DNA of 64,000 nucleotides. Origin: Chrysomallon squamiferum (lineage: Eukaryota; Mollusca; Gastropoda; Neomphalida; Peltospiridae). The stretch lies in contig CM022667.1 in assembly GCA_012295275.1 (NCBI GenBank), forward strand, positions 18,261,245 to 18,325,244, read 5' to 3'. The notes beneath the pieces were generated by a model, which was given only the letters and a program-made list of their open reading frames with translations, was not told the origin of the DNA and ran no database searches. The position numbers were made by a program, and so were the translations under genes. Positions 26,601 to 40,059 of this stretch are shown here, one piece after another (position 1 is the first letter of the stretch; the number at the start of each line of letters is the position of its first letter).

Positions 26601-29600
26601 GCGTAAACACACTGGCTGTACAGGGACACCAGGATAAAAAGCACCTGTTGAAAGAGAAAATTAAATTTAAATTAAGTAACTGTTCACAGAATTATATTTG
26701 TTTAAAGAAATGTCATGCCCATACATGTAGCAGACTCAAACACCCATATGCAAAATATGTATTCAGGATTATTTTTACAGAATTTTTTGTTATTAACATT
26801 TTGTTTTAATCTGAAATATATAAATTTGTCCATCTGCCTGTGTCTGTGTTTACAGAACTATTTTCATGTCACAAAATTTAAAATTATTTAGTATTGTCTG
26901 AGTTACCTGGCTTATATGTTATCAAACAGGATCTGTTTGTACAAGTGCCTTCAGGAAAGATAAATATCTGAGGCCATTCTCCATCAGCATGGCTTCTTCT
27001 TTGTATTTCTTGAATTGTTTTGGCTCTTGAATTTGGGTCCTCCCGTCTTACTAAAACTGGCTGAGTAAATTCAACTAGTGCTAAAAGAAATTATCAATAA
27101 TTATTATACTTCTGTTCAGAAAGATATAAACTAGACAGATAAAATGCATTAAAAATGATAATAACATTTGTGAATTGTAAAAAGTTTTCAATAAAATTAA
27201 AATGTAAAATACATTCATATCTTTTATATCTTTTAAAAGCAGCAAATTAATTATTAAAGTGCACACTAAATTTAAGAAATTAAGAGGTGATCATTTTTTC
27301 TTAACATATTAATGAAGTTGTAATTGATGTTACTGGGGATGGGATGGTCAAAAGTTTTCCTTTCCAGTTTCAACTTACAGTGGTTTCATATGCCTAAGCA
27401 AATTAGTACTTGTAACACAGATTCCCAATAATATGTTAAAATCCTTGATTACATTTTTTTATTCTAAGACGATGTATTGGTATCACAACTTGCATTTAAA
27501 TAATTTTTGTTCTACCTGTCATAAGTAATAAAAATTTATATATTTATATGAAAAAACACAATAACTGATGAATATATTAAAAGGTAGCCTTAAAAACAAA
27601 ACAAAACAAAGAAATACACAAGAAACAACAACTAAAAAAAGAAATAAACAGGTCTTATTTTTATAATTCATCCAAAAAACCTTTGATTTCTTAAAATGAA
27701 GTAATTTGAATAAATATGGCTACTTTTTTAAATAAATTATTTCTAATCTATGAACCAATACAGGTTATTCATTATATTTAAATATTTTCTAGAAAAAAGA
27801 AAAAGAAAAAAATGAAATATATATATATATATTTTTTTTTTTCCAATAATAATTAAAACAAATTTAATGTATCAGAAGATACTGAAAATATTTCCATAAT
27901 TAATTCAACAGGTTAAAATAAAATTAAAATACTAGAAGAAGGACAACATTTTGCAGTGATAATAAAACTACATTGTATTACTGTGATTAAGTATAGAAAT
28001 ATTACTATGAATTAAAAAGCAAAGCAAATCAGGTTAGCAAAACAAACTATTAAAATTGTAAACAGCCTCAAAAACACATCACTTTCAGGAAGAAAAAGTA
28101 TATATACACCAGATGAGAGTTATTACTAAATTGTTGATAGAAAGCAATAATAATAAAAATACCAGATTAGAATCCGTGTTAATAAATTATGTAGAGAAAA
28201 CAAAAATAATGACGAGACAATAAATATAATAAAAACAATACTACTGCACAAAATGCAGTTTCAAAGACACATAATATATCATAAAATAACTGCTGATGGC
28301 TTCCATATACACATTTATTAATAATATGGGGTTTATTGGCATTAATTAATACCACTGAAAAAACTGTTTAGTGAATCCAAAACTTATTCATAAGAATGTG
28401 AAAAAAAACAACCATCATGAATACAGAAATAATGTTCTAGTAACATTTTTGAGGCTGTTTTATGTTAATATATAAGCATGGTGTGCACAACATACTTCCA
28501 AACAAGGGCACTGATGCAAGTTCCACCTTGGCAAGCACAGTTCCTAAAGTACTGCCTGCAAAGATGACGAGCATATCAAAAAAGCTTGAATGTGGTGCCA
28601 CACACAGGATAGATACTTCTGAAGCAGGAGCCATTTTCCCCAAAATTCGGATTTTGTAAAATCCAAACACAAATGTGACACATTTTCCCCAAAAGTACAG
28701 CATTCGTCCCAACAACCTAGCAAAGTAAGAGAGGTTACTTACAAATGGAATAGTGGGCAAAGGCATAGTTATTATTTTATTACTTCACTCATTTTAAATT
28801 ATAGCTCCTGGGAAGAATTTATTTGTTTACTTTAATCTTCTACAAGGAATATTTTTATAATTTAGAATATCAGATATCCTGTCTTTAATAATATTAAAAT
28901 AAACTGCATATGCCCTTTGCTTCATTGCAAAAGGTAATTTAAATTAACATATTTACAATTTTTAAAATTTTTAATTTAAAAAAAGAAAACTTAATCTTCA
29001 AAATAAGGATACTGAGAATGAACCGAGAAATTTTAATTGCTACAGTCTGCAATTTCAATTCTCCAAGCTATTTATTATCCAATATTTTGGGGGGTAAAAT
29101 GTTTGCATAACAAATTTATTAATGAAGTACCTTTTTTCGATGAAATGTATAATATTGTAGACTGGTGTTTTCTAATGGTTTATTTAATTTAATTTTTTTT
29201 TTTTTTTACCTTTATGAACATTGATTCATATGACATTCAAAAATAAATAAATAAATAAAAAAAATAAAATAAAAAATGTTTTTCAACTATTTTTGTATTC
29301 CTTGAAGTAACAGATGGCACCATATGATATAACTAAATAATGTATATGTATATATATATATATATATAAATGGGTCATTCTGTGTCAAATCGCCCAATGG
29401 GTTAAACCCGACCATCTCCGATTTTTATGAAACTTGGTATACCTGTTAACTGCGATCACACAGCACCAAATCTGCACTGATCGGACCAGTGGTGTGGGAG
29501 ATATGGCCTCCCAAATTTTGAGATTTTTGGCAAAAATGGGCATGACCACCAACCTTTGAACCCTCATATCACAGGAACTACTGGGCCAATCTACATAAAA

Positions 29601-32600
29601 TTGGTATTGTTGAAAAGGCAATGTGACAAGGATTCCAAATCTGCCATAATTGTTCAGTTTGGAAAATTTGGGGGTCTTTTGACTTTTTGACCTTTGTTAT
29701 GACCTTGAAATTGACACAGTGGATCACATGACCTTGAGATGACCTTTATTGAAACTTAATCTCCCACATGTTAACTAAAACATATAAAGATTTCCTGGGT
29801 GTAATATTTTTTGTTTCAAAGGTTGGTGGTCATGCCCATTTTTGCCAAAACTCTCAAAATTTGGGGGGCCATATCTCCCACACCACTGGTCTGATTGGTC
29901 TAAAATTTCAGATTTGCTGTGGGAATCTAGTCAACAAGTATACCAAGTTTCATAAAAATCTGAGACAGTTGGGGGTAATTTTTTTTTTTTGGGGGGGTTG
30001 ATTTGACATGGAATGACCCATATATATATATTCTTTGACTAGACAATTTTATTAATTGATTCTTACTGATACATGATGAAAACTAAAAAGAAATTGTCAG
30101 GTAAGTCACTAATGTTAGTGTTTGGGATTAAAAAATCATATACATAATATTATAATGTTATTTATGTTTTCCTAATTGATTTAAAATGTACATTCTACAA
30201 AACTGAAGTAATAATGGTTAGAACAGTCAGGAGTTTAATAAGATGAAAAAAAACAAGAAAAAGCATTAGTTAAATCTGTGACTAAACCACTGAGTGATGA
30301 TCATGTGTAAAAGCTATAAATTTAATTTAGTTTATTTTTTTACCAAAATAAAAATATTGAACACTTTGTGTTCTATAATGACATATAGAGAAATACTTAT
30401 TGTGATTAACATTCAACTTAATAACTCTAACAGAAATCCATAACAAGCAAGCAAATCAGTGTTATTATATATTATAACCTAATCATTTATGAATCCACAA
30501 ATCCAGTGACTAAAGACACAGTGATCATGACTCTAACTATTAGCATTTATACTGTTGACACTAAAGTTTCATGGTTCATTAACAATACCAGTATCAAAAA
30601 TGTATTGGTTGTTACTAACATCAAAAAAAAAATATAGTAAACCAATGGACAACAATTTTTATAATTTATTGCTTAAAGCATATGTTTTTGAGTGAAGGTA
30701 CACACATACACATGAACACACACAAACATGCACCAAACGAAATGTTATGGATAAAACTGAGCTTTTTTGAATTATGGAAACTTCAACCAAGACATGCTTT
30801 AAATATAGAAAGGTAAACATACAATGAAATATAGTTTATCTATTTTGTTGTTTTAAATCATTAATAAATTAAACTGAATAAAAAAATATATATATGTTAT
30901 AATCGTACAATGATTGTAATTGTAGTGGTACCTCGACTTACGATTTTAATTCATTCCACGACTGAGCTTGTAACTCAAATTGCCCATATGTCAAATCAGT
31001 TTTCCCAAATGAAATTAACTGAAATACCATTAATCCATTCCAGCCTACCAAAAACCATACCATTTAAAAAAAAAAAAATTTGTAATGTGTTTTTAAATAA
31101 TAAAAATGTATTTATAAATACAAATACTGTAAAAAAAAAAAAAAAAAATAAAAGGTAATGTAAAGAAATAAATTGGTTTTGTAAAATGTAACTATCTTGG
31201 AGATCACTCGTAAGTCAAGGTACCATTGTATATTTATATATATATATAATTATTTAGTTTTAAATATAGAGCAACAAGTTCTGGATTTAAAATTACAAAC
31301 AAATATTAATACTTATTTATAGATAATCCTCTTATGGCCAATAATAATAAAACAGTTTCTAAGTCATGGTAGAATAATAATCTACAAGTTTCATAAACCA
31401 AAAATGTAATGTCTAAATTTATCAGAAGTTGAAAAAAGAGCATTGATCTATGGCACTATCCAGAATGTCATAGTAAAAAATTTATGAACATATTTAAATA
31501 ATAATAATAATAATAAATTTTTTTAAAAATCATTGTATTATTATTAATAATCTCTGACACACTCAAAAAGGCTAAACTGAGATTTTTTTATCTGGGGAGT
31601 TTAATTTTAAAAATAAATATTACTCTTTTTAAAAAATGTATTTATTAAGTGCCCTTCTGATTTGCCTTTTTGATTTCTAAAGTGCTTGAGAACTGTGATA
31701 GGAAATGCAAAACTAAGCAAAACATGCAATTTAAGCATGCAGCAGGCACATCTTATGTTTTCATTTTCAATGATATAACATTCTGAAGTTCACTGTTTAA
31801 AGAAAAAAGTGTGTAAGGGTATTCAATAATTAGAAATCATAGAGGGTATGCAAAGTTATTAATAAATAAAATAATATTTTTGAATTCTTAAAATGAACTG
31901 TAACTTAAAGGTATGTATATTTATTAAGTAACTGCAGTCATCAATCAAATTTTATAATGAATAGTGATCAGTGTACTACATCTGAATTGTTCTGTATAAT
32001 TTAGCTCTTTTAAATAATCTTATATTGGAATCTATTATAATCCAAGATGGTATCTTCTTCAGTTACTTTATTATAATAATGTAAACTTATTCTGTCCTAA
32101 ATTCATTTAATAATGTTATTGTTTATCTGCATAATGTAATACTTAATGGATCATAAGATCTTTTATATTTTAATTGATATATGACTGAATTCTAACCTAT
32201 TTTACACACACACACACACACACGCACTTGTACAAAGTATCTGTTAAATTTTATTAATTAATTTTTCTAACATGCACAGATTTAAATTTTTTACACAAAG
32301 CTTCTACTATAAACTGAGCATATGCAAAACACCAGAAGCAACTGGAAGCAGAAATGAAACCAAATACTGCAACAACAATAACAACAACACAAAAATAATA
32401 CTAAAAAAAATGTAAAAACCATTTATAGATGATAAAAATATGTAAAACTGCAGAAATCAATGTGAAATTAGTATTAGAACAAGAAAATAAATTCAGCACA
32501 GCCTTTAAACTTAATATATTTTAAATGGGTTTTTTAAAGCTGCACTAATTTGTTACTGAGTAAAGTATGTAAATATTACAATGTAAATTTCTTTGCATAT

Positions 32601-35600
32601 AGAACTATTAAATAATAAATTAATCAAACATGATTTCATGTTCAGAATATTTTAATATCTGTAACTATGAACATTCAAAGTAGGTCAGAAATATATATCT
32701 TTTATTCTTGTTGTTATTTTTGCTATTAATATTTTCTCTATTTGTCCATCAAATAAATAATATAATAAAAGTTTATTACATTTAAATTATTAAGCTCCCT
32801 TTATACAAAATTAAAAGTAATAATAACAATAATTAATTTCTTTAAAAAAGTTTTAAAAAAGAAGAAAAGAAAGTGTAAAACACAAATCCCACTGACATGA
32901 CTGAATTAAAATTTAATATATTATGGTAAGTACAATATTTCTTGAAACTGATAAATTCAGGATAATCAGCAATAATCTTTATGCTGATAATTATCATTAA
33001 CTAGTTTTTTCTGTCAATGTTTAAATAAAGCAGTTGTTAATTATTCAAAATTAAACTTCAGTCTTATTGATATAACTTATTGTGTCAGAATAGTTCATTA
33101 CAAAAGTATATTGCACATAAACTTATTTATTTTTAATTAACTTTAATTGTTCTTTTAATAGTTTTTAATCCCTTCTTATTGTTTATAATACCAAACTGTA
33201 GTTTGAAGTATGCTCTTGTATTGCCATTTCTAAACATAAAAAGCTGTATCTAGCATCTTTGTTATATAAAAAATATAATCATTACATGAATTCTTAATTT
33301 GAATAAACAGTTTAGATGGACTGAAATTTGGAAACTGTCTTACCATTATTATATCAATGATCTTTACAAATAAAAGAACACTTTCCACATCATATAAAAA
33401 AAAAACATTTCATACTTCCAAAGATGGGCACATTTATCGCCTCAGCTTTTGCAACAACTGTTGTTAGGTCCAAGAACACACATGGCAAGGCATCAAAATA
33501 AGATGAATGGGGAGCGACTGCCAAAATTGAAGCTTCTTTTAGACTGGCACGTTTTCCCCGGACTGATATCCAATGAAATCCTCCACAAAAAAACACCCCA
33601 CGACAGAACAGCTGAACAAAAGGACGAAACCAGCTAAAATGAAATGCCAGTTGGAAAACAAATGATTACAAATTTTAAGAAGATAATCTTTAATGGAGTT
33701 TTTGAATAGTAAGTCACATTGTAAATAATAAAATTTTTAAAAATTAAAAATTACAGGCCCATATAAAAACAAGCTGAATTTAAAAATAAATAAAGATACA
33801 ATGAATGAAAAAAATAATAAAAGATTGATTTCTGAAATACAGAGGACAACAATTTCACCTATTTTTCAATAACTTCAAGAAAGCTTTTTATTGCTGGAAA
33901 AACAATTGGTTATGGGTCCCCAATTTGTACCTATTTTCCTATCAGTAAACTTGTACAGAAGATGAAATAAACATAATTAAGAACTAAGCTAAAATATATT
34001 TTAAAACTGCATATTTTTTTTTTTTAAAACATGTTCTTGTACTTGTTACATAAACTGATATTTTGTCTTTGCTTAAACAACATAATTTTGTACAGGAAAA
34101 TAAATTTAAAAAAAATAAAAAATAAAAAATAAAAGTAAGTTGTATCTTGATCCAGTTTGCTAAGATACAACCATTTAAAGATTGGCTCTGTTGAATAGAA
34201 AAGTTTTGAAAGAAAAAAGTCTTTGTTGTGATATTTCCAAAAATATTGATCCTATCACCTATGCAAGAATATTCATATTTTATATTTACCAGCACACAAA
34301 AAGAACTAAATTATAAAGATAAAAATGTACAAGTAACAAAAGTTCAAAGAAATGAATAATAACAAGGTAAATAAAGTCATTGTCCATTCTCAAAACATTT
34401 GATAAATTAAAACTTGAATGTGTGATAAAAATAACTTTTCTGATGTAAGTTGATACTGTTTTAATGAAGACATGGTAAAGAACCAGGTACTGCAGTTATG
34501 ATATCAAATAATAATAATAATAATAATAATATCATCATCATCAACATTATTACCATTAGTAAATAAATTTCTTTATGGTATTTAATAAAATGTAAATATG
34601 ATTCATTGATTTTAAAAGAAATGTTGATAAAAATTCAAAACATGATTTTTCATTTTCAAAAAATGACACAATTTAATAATATTATAACCAGTATCAAACA
34701 GATGTTAGCAAACTTAAATATTAAATAGTATCCACTGAATTATTAATAACCCAAGTACATTATACCAGACCTGGAAACATAAATTAACACACTTTATGAA
34801 ACTGAAAAATATCTGCAATAAAATGGAAATGAGTAAAATAGAAAACTTACTCTGTGGAATTAATTGACATTGGTAAGTGCTTTTATTGTGAACTTTAATA
34901 TGTATCTTTAGTGAAACCATAAAAAACAAACCTTTAATTTATGATTTATGATTTATTTTTTATTTGCTAGCCAAATGAAAAATAACAGCCTCCCCCCAAA
35001 AAACAAATAAATAAATTAAAAAAATATCCTGTATAGTTAAAAAATGTTTGGGAACCAGCACATTTCTATAGTCACCAAGTCAATGTGTTCAAACAAACCC
35101 TGTTTCTACAGCTATCAGATATAATTCCAATTGTGATGGAAAAACACAAATTTTACTCTGTATCATGAGAAAAGAAAAGAAAAAAGAATAATGACATTCT
35201 TGTAAATTGAAGTTGAATAAATGTATGGCATTACAATATTCAATATAATAATATAATGAATTACAACATAACCTGCTATGTATAGTTATTTTACACCTTT
35301 AGCATATTTATATATATGTATTGTTTTGGCTCTTGACAGCACATATAAAATACAATTCTGTAAATAATATACAATAAGTCAATAATAATAATAGTGAAAC
35401 TTACTAACATATATCTATAATCATAAATTGATATTTTTTGTTAGATTTAGATTTTTAGCAGGCTCCCTTCCCAACAAAAAAAAAAAAATATATATATATT
35501 TTTTGATCCATCAACCCTAATCTAAGAAAGTAATACGAGAAAAAGGGTGTCTCGTTTTGCTGAAGTTTTTAAACATATATTTTAAAATAACATATTAATA

Positions 35601-38600
35601 TAGTAATTTTTATAATTTTCATAGAATAATGACAAATTCATTTTTTAAATGTATTAATTATTTTTAATCCAATCGATAGTGATGGCAAAAAATACATCAG
35701 CACCTTCTAAGACTGAAATTATAATAAATGTAAAAACAACTGATAAAAGTTAAAAATCAGTAACTGCAATTACTAAATGATTACATAGAAATAACACATA
35801 CATCAGATGATGTACACCAACATTCTGTATGTGTGATTCATTTACTTGGGTCTATCACACACATACAGGACAATCTGTCATTATGGGTTATGGATGGTGT
35901 CCACTGCTTTTGGGTAACTGAAAACTGCTTCAGATCTAGACCAAACCCATAGTCTGTTGAATCAAGTTTTGGGTTTACTGTAATTTTTCATTTGTAACAA
36001 TACCTGCAGATCATCAAATTAAATAGAGTAATTAAAGAAAACAACATATGTTTAATATGTAAATAAAGAATTAACTTGAATTTACATTTTCCATGCTTTC
36101 CTAATATATCCCCACAACAAAAGTATATCACCAATTAGTTTTGGCCAGTTTAAATAATAATTAAAATCAAACATTTTATTAGTTTTTAAATCAGATTTAT
36201 CGCTCATTTTAGAATATTATTTGTGTGTAATTTCAAAACAAAGATGACCAAAATGACCTTCATTTACTTTGCCTGTTACTTTATCAAGGCTAACAGAACT
36301 CAGCTTAACAACAACCTCTTACACTTTTTAATTTGAAATGAACAGATTTAAAATGAATTGATTCCATCTAAATAAAGAGATTAACATGATTTGTAACACT
36401 AAAATATCATATTTTTAATCATTAACACAAATATAGTCTTGATTATTATTCAATTACCCACTTACAATTTGTTCATAAATTAACTGCCTAAATTTTTAAG
36501 ATGCACGGCTGGATATTACTATTATTTTGTTTTTGTTTTTTATAATTTTATCAACATACACAAGCTTAACAGCACATTAAAAATAAAAAACAAAGTGTTT
36601 ACTAGACTACCTATCACTGTCTTCGCAAATATACATAACCAAACGTATCTGTAACAGTAACTTTTGTTTGTGAGGGTTCCAATGAGAACATAAGTTGGTT
36701 TATTAGAAATACTGTTTCAACTTTAAATAGACAGTGTGCAAAATTCTAAAGCATATTCTTTACATTAATATTCTGAAAAACATCATTAATAATAATAATA
36801 ATAATTCTCCTTTATTTTTTAATGTCAATACAAATCAATAAAATAAAAAAAGAACATGTCCAGAAACCAAATAAATAGATTTTAAAAAAAAGAAAAAGTT
36901 CCTTATCAATTGGAAATACATTTTGGCAATTGTTGATCTTTGTAAAAATGATAATACATAAAGTATTTTAAAATGATAATTCACTATAACAACAACTGAC
37001 ATCAGTTGGTTACCATTATTTACATTATGTCTTCTGCAAATTATTTGGTTTCATTTATTTGGCTGTAAAATACTGACAAAACATGACAGAGAAAATCTGA
37101 GGGAAAGGTTATTTTTAGAGATTAAATACTAAATACAATCTAGAATGCTTTCCATATCTGTTATTTAAACAAAAATGATAAATGTGTGTGTGTGTGTGTG
37201 TTTTTAAAATATTTAATTTAACAGACATGTGAATGTGGGCACTGTAATCCAGAAAGTTGTGTTTTAATATAGGCACAATGTAAACAGGAGACACTGATTA
37301 TGACTAATTTAAATAAAAGCTTGAAATAATTTAACAACTGCATTAGTAGATGAGGCTGAAGTGTAATATATTAATTTTTTTTAAATAAAATAATTAAAAT
37401 CTAAACTTACTTCCTCCAGCCTGAAAGTGGTTTTCGCTTTTCTTCTTCTGAACGGAAGGCCAAGCTAATTGCAGCTAATGGCCAGGCAGCCAATAAAAAA
37501 AGTCCAGCAAGAATCAGACGGATTGGTGCAAGGGTAAATGACATAATTACAATCTGAAATTATTTGCATAAAGAAAAATATTCAGACAAAATAAGAATCA
37601 GAGCGAGCAATTTATTTAATTTCAGCCATAAAATATATTACAAAATTTGGTAAGACACCAACTAATTTTAATGGTTACAAAGTGTCAAATGCTTACTAAA
37701 TACATGTCTCTATTATAATTAAAAGAGATCTTTGGCCCCTAACTCAATACTTCAATTTTAAATAATTATGTCTTAATCTTGGAAACACTGGTTCCTTGAG
37801 TCCCCTTGGTACCCTTGCGGGTGTTGGCCCGAGAAGTCGACAAATCTATTGGGTTGTAGAACAATAAAAGTCCCAGGATGTACACATATCTAACTGGTTA
37901 TTATGTTCTGTGCTGCAGTTACAAGATGCCTTTTTTGTTAACAACAAGATGAGAGCAGGCCTTCCAAAACATGAATAGAAGTAAAATTGCACCAACTGGA
38001 TGTCACTGGTGAGCTCTGTCACGAAAACACAAGTATTGCACATCGAAGCCAGAATCCACTCTCTGAAAGATGGGCTGGTCAACAACCATATCACCGACAT
38101 TGAGTACACAGATCATATGGCAGAACTTTTATATTTCAACAAATATTGTTGTAGCTAAAATTTATTTTAAAAAGAATTCTATCTATGTAATATTCTTTCT
38201 ATGGGAAAATGTATATAAAAGATCCCTTGCTGGTTTTTTGTTTGGTAAGAGAAGCCCATTCAGTGGGTTTTTTATTATTATCTCTGTGATCCTTAACCAT
38301 ATGAGTGACGCCAATATATTTAATAAATTAATTAATTTATTTATTAGTATTGTAACCAGTGATATGAATGTGGATTAAGCTTGATTGGTAGAGAGTTCAC
38401 ATGGAAAACTTGACACCTAGGATCACACCTCCGTAGAGGACCCACTATATCATTTATATGTTGATATTTTTATTATCTTAATTCTTATGTTTTATAACTG
38501 TATTCTTCTCTGTTTTGTGTTTATAATCATGCTGACTTTGGCAAATAAATAAACTGAACTGAAATTGAATTATAGTAGTAGTAATAGCAGCAACAGTAAT

Positions 38601-40059
38601 AGCTGTGGTACAGTATCATCATGTTGTTACCTTTTGACTGCACACACTGTCAACCAGGTAAAATGGCAATTAGTGAGTACTGGCACATCGACAGATCATC
38701 ACTGCTACATTTCAGCTGGTCTCGCTAAGTAGGCAAATTTTAAGATCATTTATACAAGTTGTCAACTTCACAGGCCATAACCCCCTTGCAGATATCTTAG
38801 GAAATAATAAAGAAAATTAAGTTGTAATTGCTTTTATCTTTAACTCAGTGAGCACTGAAAATGAAAATTTAAAATCATTATTAAAATCTGTATTAAAATA
38901 AATTAAATTACATTATTGCAGATGGAATAACAATATACAGTAGGTATGTGACAAAAGATGTAAGTGCACTGCTTTGGAAGGTCACCCAATTGTTGTTACA
39001 CATTTTTATGATAGCAGATGGCTAATTTTGGATACTAAAATGAGTGGTGTTCTCAGCAAATGACACAAACGAAAACAATGCGGCCACAGCCAACTTCATG
39101 TTTGGTTTGATTTTTATGAAATATTAAGTATGAAGGCATAAGGATGATAAGGCAAATTAACACTAATTAATGCCATTAATTAACTGGTAAAAATAATAAA
39201 TGTCAGCAAAATGCTTGAATTCATAAACTTGATAAAGGCTCCTACAATTCATCAGTCTTGAAGAATGAGATATTGTATATTTTTTCTATAGAGTTTTTAA
39301 TAATTATGATCATTAATGTCTGCGGTACATTTGAGCTAATTAGTGTGATTAATTAATAAAATTCATGAGCATTTGCAACTTGCTTAAAAATACGTTTCAG
39401 CTTTAGAATTCATCAAATGCTTTATTTTAATATATAATACATGTATACTGGATTAAAACTATTTAAGATATTTAGTGTTTATGCTGCAAAATGATGGAAA
39501 CTCTCCACAATTTCTCCACAGATCATCATCATGGAGGAAAAATACCCTCAAATTTTATTCCAATGAATTTTTAAAAAAAAATTCATATCTATACTATTAC
39601 TTTTGTATTAGTCATTTTAATATGCATTTTATTTTGCTCTTTCTAATGATCTGTGTTTTAAGAACATAATATTTTGGAAAATTTTGTATCATGTTGGCTG
39701 ATTTTTTATCTGCAGTACAATTCTGACCAAATATTCGAGAATGAAAATCAATTAATAGACAATACAAAAACAGTGAACAGAATGTCAATCGACTCAATGT
39801 TGAACACAAAAGATAAAATAATTAAAAATGCTGTTAGAAATATTACTATAAAACAAACATTTTAAATTTAATTATATTTATTTGTAAAATGCATAGTATT
39901 AACCCCAATAACTGATATACATATTTTCATAATAATATAAAAATGTATACGAACCTTAATAATATCCAGAAATTCCAAATTTAGTCTGTGGACAAATGGA
40001 TTTTTTATCTCCGGTAAGAAAAGAGATTCCCGACGTGGAATAGTAACAAATCGCTTCAT
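23611..40059 (-). CDS. LPCAT: Lysophosphatidylcholine acyltransferase (LPCAT1/2 type) with alternative exon 3, complete
   Basis: This enzyme re-acylates lysophospholipids from acyl-CoA (Lands cycle) at ER or lipid-droplet membranes. Exons: 39955-40059, 37411-37553, then 33416-33633 or 28496-28716, 26907-27080, 26586-26644, 26228-26262, 26041-26095, 25621-25703, 25320-25457, 24789-24933, 24461-24559, 23961-24099, 23611-23741. The product is 507 aa with 3A or 508 aa with 3B (human LPCAT1 534, LPCAT2 544). Residues 36-70 form a hydrophobic membrane segment. Motif I is HSSYFD (H125, D130 in 3A), motif III is EGTCTNR (199-205), and motif IV is PGVPVQPV. EF-hand loops: a canonical one at 384-395 (DRDHSGTIDFRE), a degenerate middle one lacking the Gly, and a canonical one at 455-466 (DANKDGKISYDE). 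The C-terminus is MSKNE, without the KKXX-type end of human LPCAT1. ATG 40059 is the only in-frame ATG before the conserved NPFVH. Intron 1 holds a SINE relic; the interval between exons 3A and 3B holds two repeats. Confidence 0.95.
28496..28716 (-). CDS. LPCAT: LPCAT alternative exon 3B (second HX4D motif)
   Basis: This 221-nt exon has an acceptor TTTGCTAG and a donor GGAA|GTATGTT. One leading base completes the codon begun by exon 2, 73 codons follow, and one trailing base begins the next. It encodes the same protein segment as exon 3A: VAPHSSFFDML with the HX4D pair, an upstream VFGFYKIRILGKM, and a closing VPLFG. It is one codon longer than 3A and clearly diverged. Both catalytic residues are intact and there is no stop, so it looks functional. 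It lies 1.4 kb before exon 4. See the finding on mutual exclusion. Confidence 0.9.
29371..30020. mobile_element. Fold-back repeat of the GGGTCATTCC family, copy 2, with long terminal inverted repeats
   Basis: It begins TGGGTCATTCTGTGTCAAAT and ends with the inverted form ATTTGACATGGAATGACCCA. The first part matches copy 3 (61443-61910) collinearly. At about 29818 it switches into an inverted partial copy of the same sequence (GGTTGGTGGTCATGCCCATT read against ATGGGCATGACCACCAACC). The arms are about 180-200 bp. It is inserted in TA repeats within the LPCAT 3A-3B interval. No protein is encoded. Confidence 0.8.
30923..31228 (+). mobile_element. Short pogo/Tigger-like MITE in the LPCAT 3A-3B interval
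   Basis: It starts TAGTGGTACCTCGACTTACG, a one-base change from the CAGTGGTACC end seen at 4890, and ends CTCGTAAGTCAAGGTACCATTG followed by TA. About 306 bp long, it keeps the same sub-terminal sequence (TTCATTCCACGACTGAGC, CCATTAATCCATTCCAGCC) as the longer copies but has lost the transposase region. Confidence 0.85.
33416..33633 (-). CDS. LPCAT: LPCAT alternative exon 3A (first HX4D motif)
   Basis: This 218-nt exon has an acceptor CATTTTAG and a donor GGAA|GTATGAA. The phase is identical to exon 3B. It encodes GGFHWISVRGKRASLKEAS and then VAPHSSYFDALP, which is closer to vertebrate LPCAT1 (GGFH...PHSSYFDAIP, from memory) than 3B is, and ends VPIFG. It lies 3.8 kb after exon 2 and 4.7 kb before 3B. 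Confidence 0.9.
38196..38455 (+). mobile_element. Decayed SINE remnants resembling a common molluscan SINE
   Basis: At 38200-38318 the strings ATATAAAAGATCCCTTGCTG, GAGAAGCCCATTCAGTGGG and GATCCTTAACCATATGAGTG followed by ACGCCAATAT match, with mutations, the 3' part of a tRNA-derived SINE I remember as abundant in abalone, oyster, scallop and other molluscs. Just downstream, at 38378-38455, TTGATTGGTAGAGAGTTCAC and GGATCACACCTCCGTAGAGG followed by ACCCA resemble that SINE's tRNA-like head. The tail preceding the head suggests two truncated copies in the same orientation. This is recall, not a search. It is the main lineage clue in the window. Confidence 0.5.

Noticed and set aside
37846-38378. 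ORFs in LPCAT intron 1 (87 codons minus, 102 codons plus)
   Set aside because: They overlap repeat-derived sequence and SINE remnants and show no known domain.
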